Counted from the first letter of the stretch, positions 20,838-32,168 are shown. The stretch is 64,000 bases of DNA from Lepidostoma basale (GCA_022606425.2 JAHDVF020000988.1:310001-374000), one strand, 5' to 3'. Notes: a model not told the origin generated them from the sequence alone. Made by a program: numbers and translations.

Positions 20838-21180
20838 AGATCAACATTTTTCTTCTTCTTCTTCTTCTGCTTTATTTAGGGCTGTGTCCTGTTATTTCTC
20901 GGAGCCTGTTCCTGGAATGCAGATGTCCAACTGTCTCGCCATCTTTTAGGTCATCTTCCTGCAGGTCGATTTCCTGTTGGTACCTTATTTGCGGCTATAT
21001 TTATCACTCTTTTCTCTTTCCACGTGATCTATCAAGTAGCGTCTTCTCAGTCTTCCTCATCGCACGACATCTTTTACATTGCAGATATTTATTATTTCAG
21101 AATTTCTTATTCTGTCTCTGAGTGTCGTTCCGCAACGGATCGGAGTCTTCATTTCTGTGGTTCTTAGGAGATTTTTTGTT
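20838..21180 (-). mobile_element. LINE family P, 3' fragment
   Basis: The complement matches the plus-strand copy at 47545-47790: GAAAAGAGTGATAAATATAG, ACCAACAGGAAATCGACC(T/C)and GGCTCCGAGAAATAACAG. The tail is (GAA)n. Upstream KNLRNHRNEDSDPLRND-like codons near 21110-21180 are LINE C-terminal. Confidence 0.75.
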
Positions 21181-22014
21181 CTGATGGTGTCAGCTCTCGT
21201 TTCTATTCGATATGTCATTAAATGACGTTTTTCACGTTAATGAAACAATTTTCAAGAGGAAAATACTGGAGCATATTCAGGCTTCTTGACGTCATATTTA
21301 TATTTATTTATAGTGTTCCTAGGTCGATGCATTCTTCTAAATGAACGATATGTTTGTATTATCTATTTAAAGAACTTTGATTTGATTTTAAAATTTGTAA
21401 AAAAAAAGTTTCATTATTTACACAATATAATTCAAATATTATTTTTGTTTAGTCGTTTTAGATATCGTATTTTATTTCACATAAACGATATTAGGAATTT
21501 CACGATATCTTCAAAAATATATACTCACTTATTCAAATTAAAATTATAACTCCACTGGAAATTATAACTTCATCTAAATTATGGGAATACATTAAACTCA
21601 GCTGTAGCGCATAATTTACATATTTTCAAGATACGAGTGAGTAATGCATTTCTATCTTCTGAACGAACATTGAACGTAACGTCTCACAAAATAAGGGAAC
21701 AGTGGAAACCCAATAACATATAGCGAGGGAAGATTTAACTCCTCATGCATTGGCCATTTGAATACCAGACATCCCCTTACCCCTGACATATTTTACCTCT
21801 CTGAAACTTTATAACGGAGTTCCATTTCATTTTGTCAGCGATGGGGAAGGTAAATCGAAGTTTCCAGTTATTACTTTGAGTGTCTCCGGAAAATTTCAAC
21901 GTAAATTAAACGAGATATTTGAGGAGTATTTTATTTCCTCAAAAGGAATTATTATGCTAAGAAATTTGATGCGAATCTTTGAGTTCTCTAATCATTTTAA
22001 TTGAATTATACTGA
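21181..22014. other. AT-rich intergenic DNA
   Basis: No feature recognised. Confidence 0.3.
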
Positions 22015-22115
22015 ACACTTTATAACCATTTGAATAACTTTTTGAAAGCATTGTATTTTCACAATACTTTCATGCACCTTTCACAAACATGTTTCAGGAC
22101 ACAACAACGAAGATA
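22015..22115 (+). mobile_element. Palindromic MITE (family Q), left half
   Basis: ATTTGAATAACTTTTTGAAA and GCACCTTTCACAAACATGTTTC. The second part is the near-complement of GCATGTTTGAAAGGTGC at 23750-23767, so both halves probably come from one element split by later insertions (LINE and mariner). Confidence 0.55.
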
Positions 22116-22177
22116 TTATAAACAACCAAGTAAACTTAACTTCTAGTCCCATAGTTGTTTGTTTCCCCTGTCTCATA

Positions 22178-22712
22178 ATTCTAACTAAACTAACTAAACT
22201 AACTAAGCATCACGCCATTTCCCCGGAGGGGTAGGCAGAGAGGATGGATCGCCACAATGGCCTGTCCTGGCATACCTCTCGGGCTTCCTCTACATTCATA
22301 CATCGTACCATGCACGCACGTCGATTATTCCGACTTCGAATGTGGCTGCCTTTTAGTAATTGATAAATTTGGTCATGCCATCTTTTCCTCGGTCGTTCTC
22401 GGCTTCTTTTCCCACTCACGCTGCTTGTGTACATCTTTTTAACCATTCTACTCTCATCCATTCATTCCATATGTCCAAACCATCTAAGGGATCCTTTTTT
22501 AATTTTATGCATGATGCAGTCATCTGCCTTACATTTCTTTCTTATTTCATCGTTCGGTATTCTATCATACAACGTTTTCCAGCAAATTCGTCTTAGTGAT
22601 CTCATTTCTACGGCGTTTATCCTGCTTTCCTCCTTCTTTTGCCAGCTCCAAGCTTCACTTCCATACATGAGGGTTGGCACTAGAACTCTATTGTGTACTG
22701 CCATCTTTGCTT
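22178..22712 (-). pseudogene. LINE family T, subfamily B, long 3' fragment
   Basis: Two adjacent open frames in one reading frame (22704-22462 and 22461-22210) are separated by a single nonsense codon (AGA to TGA before MDESR). Order: LMYGSEAWSWQKK, EMRSLRRIC, RWFGHME, then RPRKRWHDQI, EAREVCQDRPLWRS and a YPSGEMA end. The stop lies a few bases from the tail (CTAAA/CTAA repeats, 22182-22205). This is one of the best-preserved copies and shows the protein runs to the very 3' end of the element. Confidence 0.88.
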
Positions 22713-22789
22713 CTTCTTCTAACTAAACAACAATTTACCCTACCGCTAAATTTAATTTCCCCCCCTCCACTTTTTCATTCGTCATTTAG

Positions 22790-23670
22790 TATACGAGGTG
22801 TGGCAATTAAATTCCGAGAATTTGTAAATAAATCACAGGAAAATGAAGTAAGCAACCAAATTTTTTTAACGGCCTTCACAGTAGTCCCTTCCTAACTCAG
22901 AACAACGTTTCCAACGTTTCTCCCATGATTGGAAGCAGCCTTGATAGTCCTCTAAAGTTAGGCCTTTCAAGACGACGGTCGCAGCCTCCTGGACGGCCTC
23001 CACACTGCCATGATCGGTTCCTTTGAGGTGATTTTTCATTTTAGGGAAGAAGAAGTCACAGGAGGCCAAGTCGGGGCTGTAGGGTGGATGCGGTAACGTT
23101 GGGATACTTTTTTTCGCCAAATATTCCCTCAAAATCAAGGAGGAATGAGCCGACGCGTTATCATAGTGCAATTTCGGGTCTTTTACGGAAAACACGCTGT
23201 CGCAGCCGTTCCAAGACTTCAAAATAGAACTTTCCAGTCGCTGTCTGGCCGTCAGGAACGTATTCATGGTAAATAATGCCATGAATATCGAAGAAAATGA
23301 TCAGCATTGCCTTCAGCCGTAAATTTGACATCCTTACTGGCGTTGGGCGCTCCCCACCCTCTTCGACCCACTTTAGGCTTTGTCTACGGGTCTACAGACA
23401 CTCATCTCCATACACCTGCCGTAATTTTTGTAGGATTTCTGCAGGTTTTACACCAGTTACGACCAAAAATCTAATCACAGCATGTTACATAAAACCGAGT
23501 CAGTCATTTCTGCGACCGAGTTAAAAAACTTGTATCCGAAAAATACCCGTAAAAACGAACCAGATGCCCGATTACCATGAAATCTTCACTAAACTGAGTG
23601 GAAAGACCTATCTAACCAGGCATATGCGCGCCAGTCATGCAGTATTGCCAGTTCGCACGCCACAACTAAA
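22790..23670 (-). pseudogene. Mariner-like transposase copy, internally deleted and frameshifted
   Basis: Runs right to left. An N-terminal DNA-binding piece (GVKPAEILQKLRQVYGDECL, near 23450) jumps to KAMLIIFFDIHGIIYHEYVP (second catalytic Asp, near 23290). A frame change then leads to HYDNASAHSS (third Asp), PHPPYSPDLASCDFFF and KRWKRCSELGRDYCEG (22866-23190). The first catalytic block (DETW region) and second helix-turn-helix are deleted. The 3' end reads CGGAATTTAATTGCCACACC in transposon sense, likely the terminal repeat. The opposite end near 23668 is less clear. Confidence 0.85.
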
Positions 23671-23734
23671 TGTTAAGTAATGACTATCTTTCGTTTGCCT
23701 GTTAAAATTAATTAATTTATACACCGAAGAAAAG

Positions 23735-23810
23735 AAGTCTGTATCCCGAAGCATGTTTGAAAGGTGCAAAAAAGTTAGTCAAATGTGAATCCACAACACA
23801 AAGTGATGGC
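23735..23810 (+). mobile_element. Palindromic MITE (family Q), right half
   Basis: GCATGTTTGAAAGGTGC, then AAAAAAGTTAGTCAAATGTG and ATCCACAACACAAAGT. The last words are the complement of the CTTTGTGTTGTGGAT end seen at 42036. Confidence 0.6.
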
Positions 23811-24199
23811 GAATATAGAAGAAACTTTAGTACCGTTTTAACATTAAAACAATATTTGTATTATACATTACGCATACGCTGAAACTCGAAAGCATTATTA
23901 ATCCAACTATACGCGATATCATCAAATTTACTTAATTAAGAACATTTATTATGCTAGGGGTCGGTGAACTTTTTTATAAGTACGAAATCGTTAAGTATCT
24001 ACGCCTAAACTGTCCAGGAAGTGAACTAGAAGTGAACAAGATAATTCTACGTTATTAGGGAAAAAACAACTTTATTAATAAGGTTTATTTTGTATTAAAT
24101 ACACGACGAGAATATTCGTAATTGTTCTGGAATAATGCAAATGCTTGTAATTTTTTTAAATAAATATTTCTAACAAAAGTACAAATGTAAAAATAATAT
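23811..24199. other. AT-rich intergenic DNA
   Basis: No feature recognised. Confidence 0.3.
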
Positions 24200-24341
24200 A
24201 TAGATCAAAATAATTGAAAACAGTGCTATTTTGTTTTTACAACACTTTATATAAATTTCAAACCACAACTAAGTGGCGTTAAATAAAATTTTAATATTTT
24301 TAATAATGCCTTATCACAAATTAAGTGCTTCATACGAAAAT
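24200..24341. repeat. Half of a dispersed A/T-rich repeat
   Basis: ACAGTGCTATTTTGTTTTTA and CTTATCACAAATTAAGTGCTTCATA resemble the foldback repeat at 3710-3955 (CTTACCACAAAGTGAATGCTTCATA). The LINE tail at 24342 cuts it. Confidence 0.4.
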
Positions 24342-24556
24342 ATCTCCCCTGGAAACTATGCAAAATGTTAGAAATCGAGTGTGAATAACCTCAGTGGATA
24401 ATATTGATGCATAGGCTAACGTGGGAGGACACCTCGCCAACCCGTCTGGCAAGCGTGGCGTTGTAATGCCAACCACCCCCCGTATGACATGTCATACATG
24501 GAGAAGTATAGGGGAGGCCTCCAGCAGTGGACGACAACGGTTGTTAAAGAAGAAGA
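24342..24556 (+). mobile_element. LINE 3' tail, family V
   Basis: TCCCCTGGAAACTATGCAAA ... CACCTCGCCAACCCGTCTGG ... GGAGGCCTCCAGCAGTGGACGA, ending AAGAAGAAGAAG. A close relative is at 49145-49365. The GGCCT..CAGCAGTGGA end is common in insect LINEs. Confidence 0.7.
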
Positions 24557-24589
24557 AGATAGGAAAATAAATAGTTCATTTAATTTTCA

Positions 24590-24740
24590 AATGAAGTAGA
24601 TTTTATATTTTGTGGTAAGACATTTGAAATTTATAAATGAAGAAAAAAAAACCTTTGTATTTAACCATGGAATGGTATTTATATTTGAAGCCAAATAGTT
24701 TCGCTTGTACTTAAATTTCATCAAGGCAATATAATAACTC
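24590..24740 (-). repeat. Dispersed repeat with hammerhead-like core
   Basis: On the minus strand CCTTGATGAAATTTAAGTAC is followed by AAGCGAAACTATTTGG, then TCTTACCACAAAATATAAAA. It shares words with the foldback at 3710-3922. The GTC cleavage triplet is lost here. Confidence 0.4.
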
Positions 24741-24869
24741 GGTTAAAGCTTACTTAGAACCAACGAAAATAGTTACCATTTTGTGTTTAAATACAGAATT
24801 AAAAGCATTCGATGTGTTTGCAAAGGTGGTTACACAGAATGTTACGCATATCATGACCCGAGATGATAA

Positions 24870-25140
24870 GGAAGTCAAAGGTCTTACGCAGAGCCAATAT
24901 CGATAGGGAACTCTTGTTGAATATCTTATTATATCTTGTTGAAGATCTTATATTTGGGACATCTGCTGCGTGAAAATAAAAACCGTCTCCTCTAAATGAT
25001 CCTAATAGGCACAGAGGAGTCAGCAGGAGGCAAACGTCCTGGCTCCGCAATATAAGAGGTTGGACCGGAATGATAATACGTGTGGAAGAACTGTTCCGGA
25101 TGTAAGCATTCGATCTGACACGGCATACTAAGAAGAGAAG
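24870..25140 (+). mobile_element. LINE family G fragment
   Basis: Plus-strand pieces ILYLGHLLRENK.., LLLMILIGTEESAGGKRP and a broken end match the LGH..L..LI..GK..GKRG order of family G at 12829. An AAGAAGAGAAG tail lies at 25130. Confidence 0.6.
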
Positions 25141-25229
25141 ATTAAGAACAAAGTGATTTTATTATTATTATTTTTATATTCATAAGAAAAAATGATAAAG
25201 GAACGAAGTAAATGGAATAATAAATAGAG

Positions 25230-25437
25230 AGAGACCGAGGAAAACTTAGCATGACTAAATTTATCAAAAAGAAAATCTCGACCACGCGAAGAATTGGAGA
25301 AATCGACGTGCGTGCATGACGCGATGTATGAGTGTTAATGAAACAAGATAAGTATATCAGGAATGAACGGTATGGAGCTCCAATCTTTCTGCCAATCCCT
25401 TCAGCGAGACGGTGTGATGGTTAGATAATCAGTTAGT
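25230..25437 (+). mobile_element. LINE family T, 3' fragment
   Basis: ERPRKT-like codons, RACMTRCMSVNE.., then the hairpin variant CCCTTCAGCGAG, GGTGTGATGG and a degenerate tail TTAGATAATCAGTTAG. It faces the next copy tail to tail. Confidence 0.75.
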
Positions 25438-25596
25438 TTTTATTTTATTTTAATAGTATATAAGTGAAATAAAGTGGTTCGAATTGGCATCATTGAATAA
25501 AAAATAATAATAATATTATAAATTTATAGTATTTACTAAAATTAAAACTTTTTTTTGCGGTTTTAATAGTGCGAAATTTAAGTTTAAATTTACTAA

Positions 25597-26050
25597 CTAA
25601 CTAACTAACCATCACGCCATTTCTCCGGAGGGGTAGGCAGGGAGGATGGATCGTCACAATGCTCTGTCCTGGCATACCTCTCGGGCTTCCTCTACTTCAT
25701 ACTGCGTACCATGCACGCACGTCGATTATTCCGACTTCGAATGTGACCGCGTTTTAGTAATTGATTAATTTGGTCATGCCATGTTTTCTTCGGTCGTCCT
25801 CGGCTTCTTTTTCCACTCACGCTGCTTGTGTACAACTTTTTAACCATTCTACTCTCATCCATTCGTTCCATATGTCCAAACCATCTCAGGGATCTATTTT
25901 TAATTTTATCCATGATGCAGTCATCTGCTTTACATTTCTTTCTTATTTCATCGTTCAGTATTCTATCATATAAAGTTTTCCCGCACATTCTTCTTAGTGA
26001 TCTAATTTTTTCGGTGTTTTTCCTGGTTTCATCCTTCTTTTGCCAACTCT
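25597..26050 (-). pseudogene. LINE family T, subfamily B
   Basis: Tail CTAACTAACTAAC at 25599. The minus-strand frame 25988-25692 has KTLYDRILNDEIRKKCKADD, RWFGHMERMDESRMVKK, GKRSRGRPKKTWHDQINQ and RACMVRSM. A frame break near 25690 precedes the QDRALWRSI end. The copy stops at WQKKDE-like codons near 26050. Confidence 0.85.
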
Positions 26051-26560
26051 AAGTTTAAATTAAATTTAATATTTCGTGGGCCAGATTTAGTTACAGTTTC
26101 CGACCCCTGCTTTATATAACATTGATGATCCGAAACGCAAATTATGTAACAACGTTGAAATATGTTTCATTATACTCATTACATATGTCATGCATCCATT
26201 TTCCGATACCAGCATATATATTATTTGAAGAAGAGAAAACACAGGATAATTGAGCCAACATTTCCCGTAGTACGTTTGGAATAATGATGGCAATACATGA
26301 GAACTTGTATAGTATTATGTTTTAATGATCAAAGCTCTGATTTTTGAAGCTATTGTCAAAATTTTATACTCACACACCAACATGAGAGCCGCCATTATCC
26401 TAAAATTTTATGTTACAAGCCGATAACATTTTATTTAATGGTAAATAGGAATTCCATTTAGCCCTTCAATCCATTTAGGTATAAAAATAAAGGTTTTTAG
26501 TGAAAATACGAATCGCCATATGAAATTGGATTATTAAATAATTGTTTCTATCTATGCTTA
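26051..26560. other. AT-rich intergenic DNA
   Basis: No feature recognised. Confidence 0.3.
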
Positions 26561-26660
26561 CTTAAATAGCCGATTTCGTCCACTGCTGAACATAGACCTC
26601 CCCAATACATCTTCATATACTCGTATTCCTATCTTATGCTCTTCGTATCTTGCCACCAGC
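26561..26660 (-). mobile_element. LINE 3' tail remnant
   Basis: CGTCCACTGCTGAACATAGACCTCCCC on the plus strand is the complement of the GG(A/G)GG(C/T)CTATGTTCAGCAGTGGACG LINE tail. Confidence 0.6.
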
Positions 26661-27090
26661 ATTCTTTCTTTGCTTCTTATCAATCATTCATATCTGTTTA
26701 TTATCTCAACAGACATTACAAACATTATTAATGTTTAAGGCATCTATTGAGTACAGGTAAAATAAAGCGTGATTTTTTTTATTGTAGATTGAATGGAATC
26801 AAAACATAGCAATTTATTTTCTGCAAGTATGTTGTTTAATCACTTAAATTTCATTTGCGATATTTACACAACAACCATTGAACGGATGTTTATAACGGGA
26901 TATAAGGTTCCCACCACCACCCGAGACTGTTATAGGACGCAGCGACGCCTTTTCTTCAGTCTCACTGCACTATCTAGGCCTGTTCCTTGTCCATCCGGGA
27001 CTTACGTTAATTTAATGTTACGGATGTTTAGTTACCAGTCTGTCGATATTAGTAAGGCTACGTAAACCGTTCATTATAATAATAAATTTA
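26661..27090. other. Intergenic DNA with a GC-richer island
   Basis: 26905-27060 is GC-richer (CCCACCACCACCCGAGACTG) but unidentified. The flanks are AT-rich. Confidence 0.3.
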
Positions 27091-27091
27091 A

Positions 27092-27665
27092 CTAAACCCC
27101 TAACTAACAATCACGCCGTCTCACCAAAGGGGTAAACAGTGCCACACTTTTCTTTCCTGACATACATGGTTATACGCATGTGTAAACAGGCACAAACACC
27201 TAAGCTTACATCTGATTTGTGCGCGGTGTATTTAACCAACATTCTCTCTCGCTTCCACAACAGTCATGCACGCACGTCGATTTCTCCGATCCCTCACGTG
27301 GCCGACATTCAATATTTGGATTATTTGATCGTGACACGTTTTCCTCGATCTTCCTCTGTTTTTAATTCCATTTACATCGTTAACATATACTTTTTTAACC
27401 AATCTTTCTCCATTTATTCTTTCCACGTGTGCAAACCATCTTAATATTCCATTTATTATTTTGTTCATAACACTTTCATTCGCACCGCATTCACTTATTA
27501 TATTTTCATTCGACACTCTACCATACACAGTTTTTCTTCTCATTCGTCTAAGAGACTCATTTTTACGCATTTATTCTACTTTGATTCTTGTTTTACCAGT
27601 AATGCTTCGTTTGCACACAAAAGGGTTGGCACAAGAACACCATTATGCAGTGCCATTTTTTGGAT
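27092..27665 (-). pseudogene. LINE family T, subfamily A, with internal insertion
   Basis: The tail (CTAA) at 27097-27106 abuts CACGCCGTCTCACCAAAGGGG. The last ~60 bp is separated from RACMTVVEARE by about 80 bp of foreign sequence (27165-27240). The frame 27570-27232 holds LRRMRRKTVYGRVSNENIISECGANE, RWFAHVER and RGRSRKTCHDQIIQ. LMYGSEAW is replaced by decayed codons to 27660. Confidence 0.82.
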
Positions 27666-28313
27666 AGGATTTCGTTTGCGATGACAACTCCTGAAAGAAA
27701 TACAAATAAATCTTTATTTTACTACGCAATATAAATTTCTGTGGTTATATGATTTAATATCATTAATTTAATTACACGCAAAATGATCGGATCCCTAATT
27801 CTAAGTTCTATGTAATTATCGTCGTATTTAGCCATTAGACCAGAAAGCTGGAAATTGTGTTTAAGGGAAGAAGAAGAATATTGAAGGGTTGGTGGAGATG
27901 GGGGTGTTTATGAAAGTTGTGGGGTCACGTGGTCCTACACCCCCAAGATCTCGGCTTCGAAAGGCTCTGGTATTTCTCGTAAATGATTTTAGGGTGCCAA
28001 AGTCAAAGTTCTATTCGCAGGACGCTAAGATACGGGTTAAGTGGTCTGTTACTAAGTAATAAGAGGCCTATATTGATTCAATTAGATTGCTTATTGGACG
28101 ATTTCCGAAAGTATTAAATGTTTGCTCGTTACCAACGTTCAATAATAATAGGACAAAAATATTTCGTTAATATTGACAGTCAATCCTTTGAAAACCAATA
28201 ATTCAATTATAGACTTAAATTTAATAATTATTTAGATATATATTGTAAAATATAGACTAACCATTGTATCTTTAAAAATCTTTTTTTTTTTACCATGTTT
28301 GGTTTAGATATTA
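27666..28313. other. Intergenic DNA
   Basis: 27880-28060 is GC-richer (TGGGGGTGTTTATGAAAGTT, ACACCCCCAAGATCTCGG) without a recognised frame. The rest is AT-rich. Confidence 0.3.
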
Positions 28314-28315
28314 AA

Positions 28316-28385
28316 ATTAACTAACTAACTAACCATCATGCTGTCTCTCTGAAGGGGTAGACAGAATTATTGGACTACCATACTT
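28316..28385 (-). mobile_element. LINE family T, 3' end (part 1 of a copy split by a SINE)
   Basis: CTAACTAACTAACCATCATG, hairpin complement and ..GGACTACCATACTTTT. Continues at 28619. Confidence 0.85.
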
Positions 28386-28618
28386 TTATTTATTTATTAC
28401 TATTTCTTGGTCGTTTGAACCCAATTACTGTTTACAATTTAATTTAGCTATTATATTGATTCTTATGACATGTGAAAGGTGGCCAATCTATCGCCATTTA
28501 TTGTCACGAGAATTCTACACTAGACCAATGACAGTGTGACAATCACACTGCCATCGCCGGGAATCGAACCCGGGACCTTTGTTATGGAATTCAGAGCTCT
28601 TACCACTCTGCCACGAAG
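28386..28618 (-). mobile_element. tRNA-derived SINE, family 1, inserted in LINE family T
   Basis: In SINE sense (minus strand) the head has an A box TGGCAGAGTGGTAAGAGCTC (28612-28593) and a B box GGGTTCGATTCCC (28571-28559). A body follows with CAGTGTGATTGTCACACTG, GTCATAAGAATCAATATAAT and ACAGTAATTGGGTTCAAACG, then an (AATA)n tail. About 233 bp. It precisely interrupts the LINE reading CACTTTT...TTCCTGACATA. Other copies: 39350, 49848/50562, 61501. Confidence 0.85.
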
Positions 28619-28775
28619 GTCCTTCCTGACATACTTCTCTCGCTCCCTCACTATTCGTACATCGTGTCATGCACGTATGTGGATGTCTCCTACTCTTCAC
28701 GTAGCCAACATTCAATATTTGATTTATTTTATCATGCCACATTTCCCTCGTTTCGTTCATAAAACTTTCATTAAC
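28619..28775 (-). mobile_element. LINE family T (part 2 of the split copy)
   Basis: TTCCTGACATACTTCTCTCG through CACGTAGCCAACATTCAATA to TTTCCCTCGTTTCG. Subfamily A sequence. Confidence 0.82.
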
Positions 28776-29084
28776 TTTTAAATCACAATTAATTAAAATT
28801 ATTCTGAATATTATACGCTTAACGTCAAAGTTCACATTGTCAAGTGATTAATTTCCCAGTTTAGAATTTAATTTGAATTATTCATATATTTAAAATTTAT
28901 TAACAAGTAGGGGTAATGTTTCTCAACTACTCATTTACTTTGGGAGAAACCTACGTTCATCAGTAGACGGCTGATAAGCAAATAAGTAAGGGGTTAAGTT
29001 ATAAGTATGCATTATATTTATTAGATAAACAAGGAAACTTTAATACTTTGGTCACGAAATGAGAGGAGATAAATACCAATTTCT
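28776..29084. other. AT-rich spacer
   Basis: No feature recognised. Confidence 0.3.
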
Positions 29085-29278
29085 ACAACTGATAGTTCAG
29101 GGAAAATATCGGAAAGAAGAAGACCAGATCGGAAAAGAATCTATTGACTGCACAATTTTAGATAATGGTTCTGAAGTGGCACTACATCGCTGTTCAGGGC
29201 CGCAGTCAACAAGGTGGAAATAGCCCTGATGATCTCCAACCTTCGTAGAGGAGACGATACTAAGAAGAAAATTATATT
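29085..29278 (+). mobile_element. LINE family G, 3' fragment
   Basis: Plus strand LIVQGKISGRRRPGRKRISWL, then FRAAVNKVEIALMISNLR and an AAGAAGAAAA end. This is the extreme C-terminus of family G, which the 12829 copy lacks. Confidence 0.75.
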
Positions 29279-29544
29279 TATTTTAGTATTATCAAGTTAT
29301 TTATTTATTGTTGGTACACAAACAAAGCATCTAATATACAGTAGTGATAAGTAAAAAAATATACATATTAAAATAGATTAGATGCCTCAGTTAGATATGC
29401 ACACCAAGAACATAACATTGGAAGTTAAACTATCTTGTACCACCCCTCGGTGTAAAAAACCGTCAGGCAAAACAAGACATCAATGAAGACAAAGAAACAC
29501 ACAAATGTAGTAGAACAAAGCAATACCAAATGACAAAGAACAAA

Positions 29545-30035
29545 TATAAAAATGAGGTATAATAAGACAAAAGCATGATACAAAGAAAAAACAAACAAAC
29601 TAATCAAGTATGATAAAAAATAGATATACAAATCAGATAAAACGATCCAATAGCATTACATGAAGAAAAAACAATTCACAATTATATTCAAATAGGCATA
29701 ATAAGACAAGTTATACTAAGACAATAGTAAGAGACAAAGAAAATACTAACAAACAAACCAAGTATGATTAAAAGAGATATACAAATTAGATAAAAATAAT
29801 TTATTACATAATTCATCCTTCAATTCGAATAGGCATAATAAGACAAGGTATACTAAAACAATAGCAAGAGACAAAGAAAAAAAAAAACAAACCAAGTATG
29901 ATAAAAAATAGATATTCAAATCAGATAAAACAGTACAATAGCATTACATGAAGAAAAACAATTCATAATTTAATTCAAATAGGTATAATAAGACAAGGTA
30001 TACTAAGACAGTAGCAAGAGACGAAGAAAAACCAA
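29545..30035 (+). repeat. Tandem repeat, ~137-150 bp unit, about 3.5 copies
   Basis: AATAAGACAA recurs at 29561, 29700, 29837 and 29987. Each unit also has AGAGACAAAGAAAA, CAAGTATGAT(A/T)AAA and TAGCATTACATGAAGAAAAA. Strongly A-rich on the plus strand. Units differ at perhaps 10-20% of positions by eye. Confidence 0.85.
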
Positions 30036-31887
30036 ACCATGATATCTGTTTTTTTATGCATGTATGCAAATGTTGAATTTTATGCCGTTTAGGCAATTGT
30101 TTTTATTTTTTGAGATTTATGACTCTGTTATCATTCAGTTGTTATTTTTTCATAGTTGATTATAATTACGTATGTGCTCATATACCAGAGGAGCCCAAGT
30201 ATCATAAAGTTGTTGGTTTACCAATAAGTAATCTATTCTTCAGAATTTCAGTTTTTTAACACCAAAATGTCACAGATATATTTGAATGTCAAATTCATCG
30301 AACTTCCTAGATTTAAAGGTTTCAAATTTCTTTAAAATTTATACATAAAGTACGTCTTTCTTTTATCGATAACATTGAAATCCAAGGAAATATTGGGAGC
30401 GTTAGTTTTTCTATCGCTCACTTTCAGGGTTCATATTTCTACAGTGTAGAGAAAATATGAATTCTCTGACTCCACGATAAAAAAACATGTGTGAGAAAAT
30501 ACAGCTTCATAAAACTTAACTATACATTCCAGCTATTTATCACTATATATCAACATTTATTATACGAGTATATGATTTATCGGGAATTCAATCTCTGATC
30601 GATGTGACGCCCATAACTTTAGATATGAAAACTTACGACCTTAAAATTTTTATCTACGAAATGTTTTATAATGATGATTTTACCAAATATGATATTAACC
30701 GATTTAGTACCGTGATATTTTAAGCTTAGGAATACTCATATACCGCATGCTTTTAATTATAAAAAATAGGGCTAATGGATTTTTTGTATTATGTGTACCA
30801 ACGTCAGAAGGTTCATTTTTCTTGCAGAGATAGTGTATAGATGTCGCTAGCAACACAACAAAATGTTAAAATTCCTACTGGAATAATTTTTAATGCAAAA
30901 TGGCCTTACGGTATTGATGGTGCGCCTACGAAGCGTCCACCAGTGGCCTCACGGTATTGAAGTGGTTAACGTCATCTTTCATTAAAAAAATGTAATTTAA
31001 TTCTCAATTCTACTTTATATGTGTTTGAATATTAACTTTGTAAATTTTCACATAATAATGAACCAAGTCCCGTAATAATTTTTCTTTCTCTCTTCCATTT
31101 CCTCTTTCTCTCTCTCTTCATTAAATAAAAGCAGAAGGATCTTTTCTTCTATAAATACATGATTTTAGTGAGTACCTATCTTTTACATGCATTGCGATTA
31201 TACTAGAATAATTTAAACTTTCAACCGTTTGTTGTATCTATTCTGAAAAAACTAATAAATAAAAAGTTTAATAGCCGAATTTTCTAAACAAAAATAAACT
31301 GTACAACTACCCTAAAAACATATCATAACGTTTTATCGCTACAATGTATCACAAGTATTATTTTATTTATGGATATTTCTGGAAAATGATATTATAATAT
31401 TTTATATACGTACCCACACCATTTTCCAAATCACTTAACATCATCCCCCAGGGCTGGGGAAGTTCTATTCTCAGATATGGGGGAATTTATTCGGTATTTT
31501 GAGTGAAAATGGGTGTTATTTCATACATAAAAAGATCGCTTTTAATTTAAATTTCGGTTTTAATTACACTAATACAATTCATTAATTTTATGTATGGTTA
31601 AATTATTATAATCGAAAGGTATTAAATTGCTTAAATTGATTTAGGAGGAATATAATATGTATGAATTTTCATATTTCATAAATGTTTTTAAACATTAAAA
31701 TTTTATTAAATTTATACTTTATGGTAAGTTTGTATTATTTTCACGGCAAAAAAGGTATTATACATTCAAAACATTTCAAGAAATATATATCCCAAATTAG
31801 AAAAAAGCGTTTTAATAAAAACATAAATAAAAAATCACAAAAGTTTCAAGTTTATCAAAAAGTATATTTATGAATAACAAACTGTTT
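30036..31887. other. AT-rich intergenic DNA
   Basis: A (CT)-rich stretch lies at 31083-31121 and a short direct repeat (GGCCTTACGGTATTGA / GGCCTCACGGTATTGA) at 30902 and 30946. No gene is seen. Confidence 0.35.
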
Positions 31888-32168
31888 ATAAAACTAACTA
31901 ACTAAAAATCACGCCGTCTCTCCGAAGGGGTAGGCAGAAATAATGGACTGCCATACTTTTATTTTCTGACATATTTCTCTCGCTTCCTCAACATTCATAC
32001 ATCGTGTCATGCACGCGCGTTGATTTCGACTTAAATTGAAAATTTGATTTATTTGATCGTGCCACGTTTTCCTCGGTCTACCTCTATTTCTAGTTCCATT
32101 TACATCGTTAGCATTCAGTGTTCATTCGTTAGCATCATGCAAGTTTTATGCTTCGCTTCCATACATTA
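31888..32168 (-). mobile_element. LINE family T, 3' fragment (subfamily A)
   Basis: Tail CTAACTAACTAA at 31894-31905, hairpin complement CTCCGAAGGGG, HVRSQ..-type codons, then a jump to the LMYGSEA-coding piece TGCTTCGCTTCCATACATTAG at 32149. About 250 bp between are deleted. Confidence 0.82.

Noticed and set aside
28536..28781. Plus-strand frame starting MTITLPSPGIEPGTFVM
   Set aside because: The 'SPGIEPGTF' peptide is the translated B-box region of a tRNA-derived SINE, a common annotation artefact.
29290..30035. CRISPR-like array
   Set aside because: Units are ~140 bp and diverged without unique spacers. The genome is eukaryotic.
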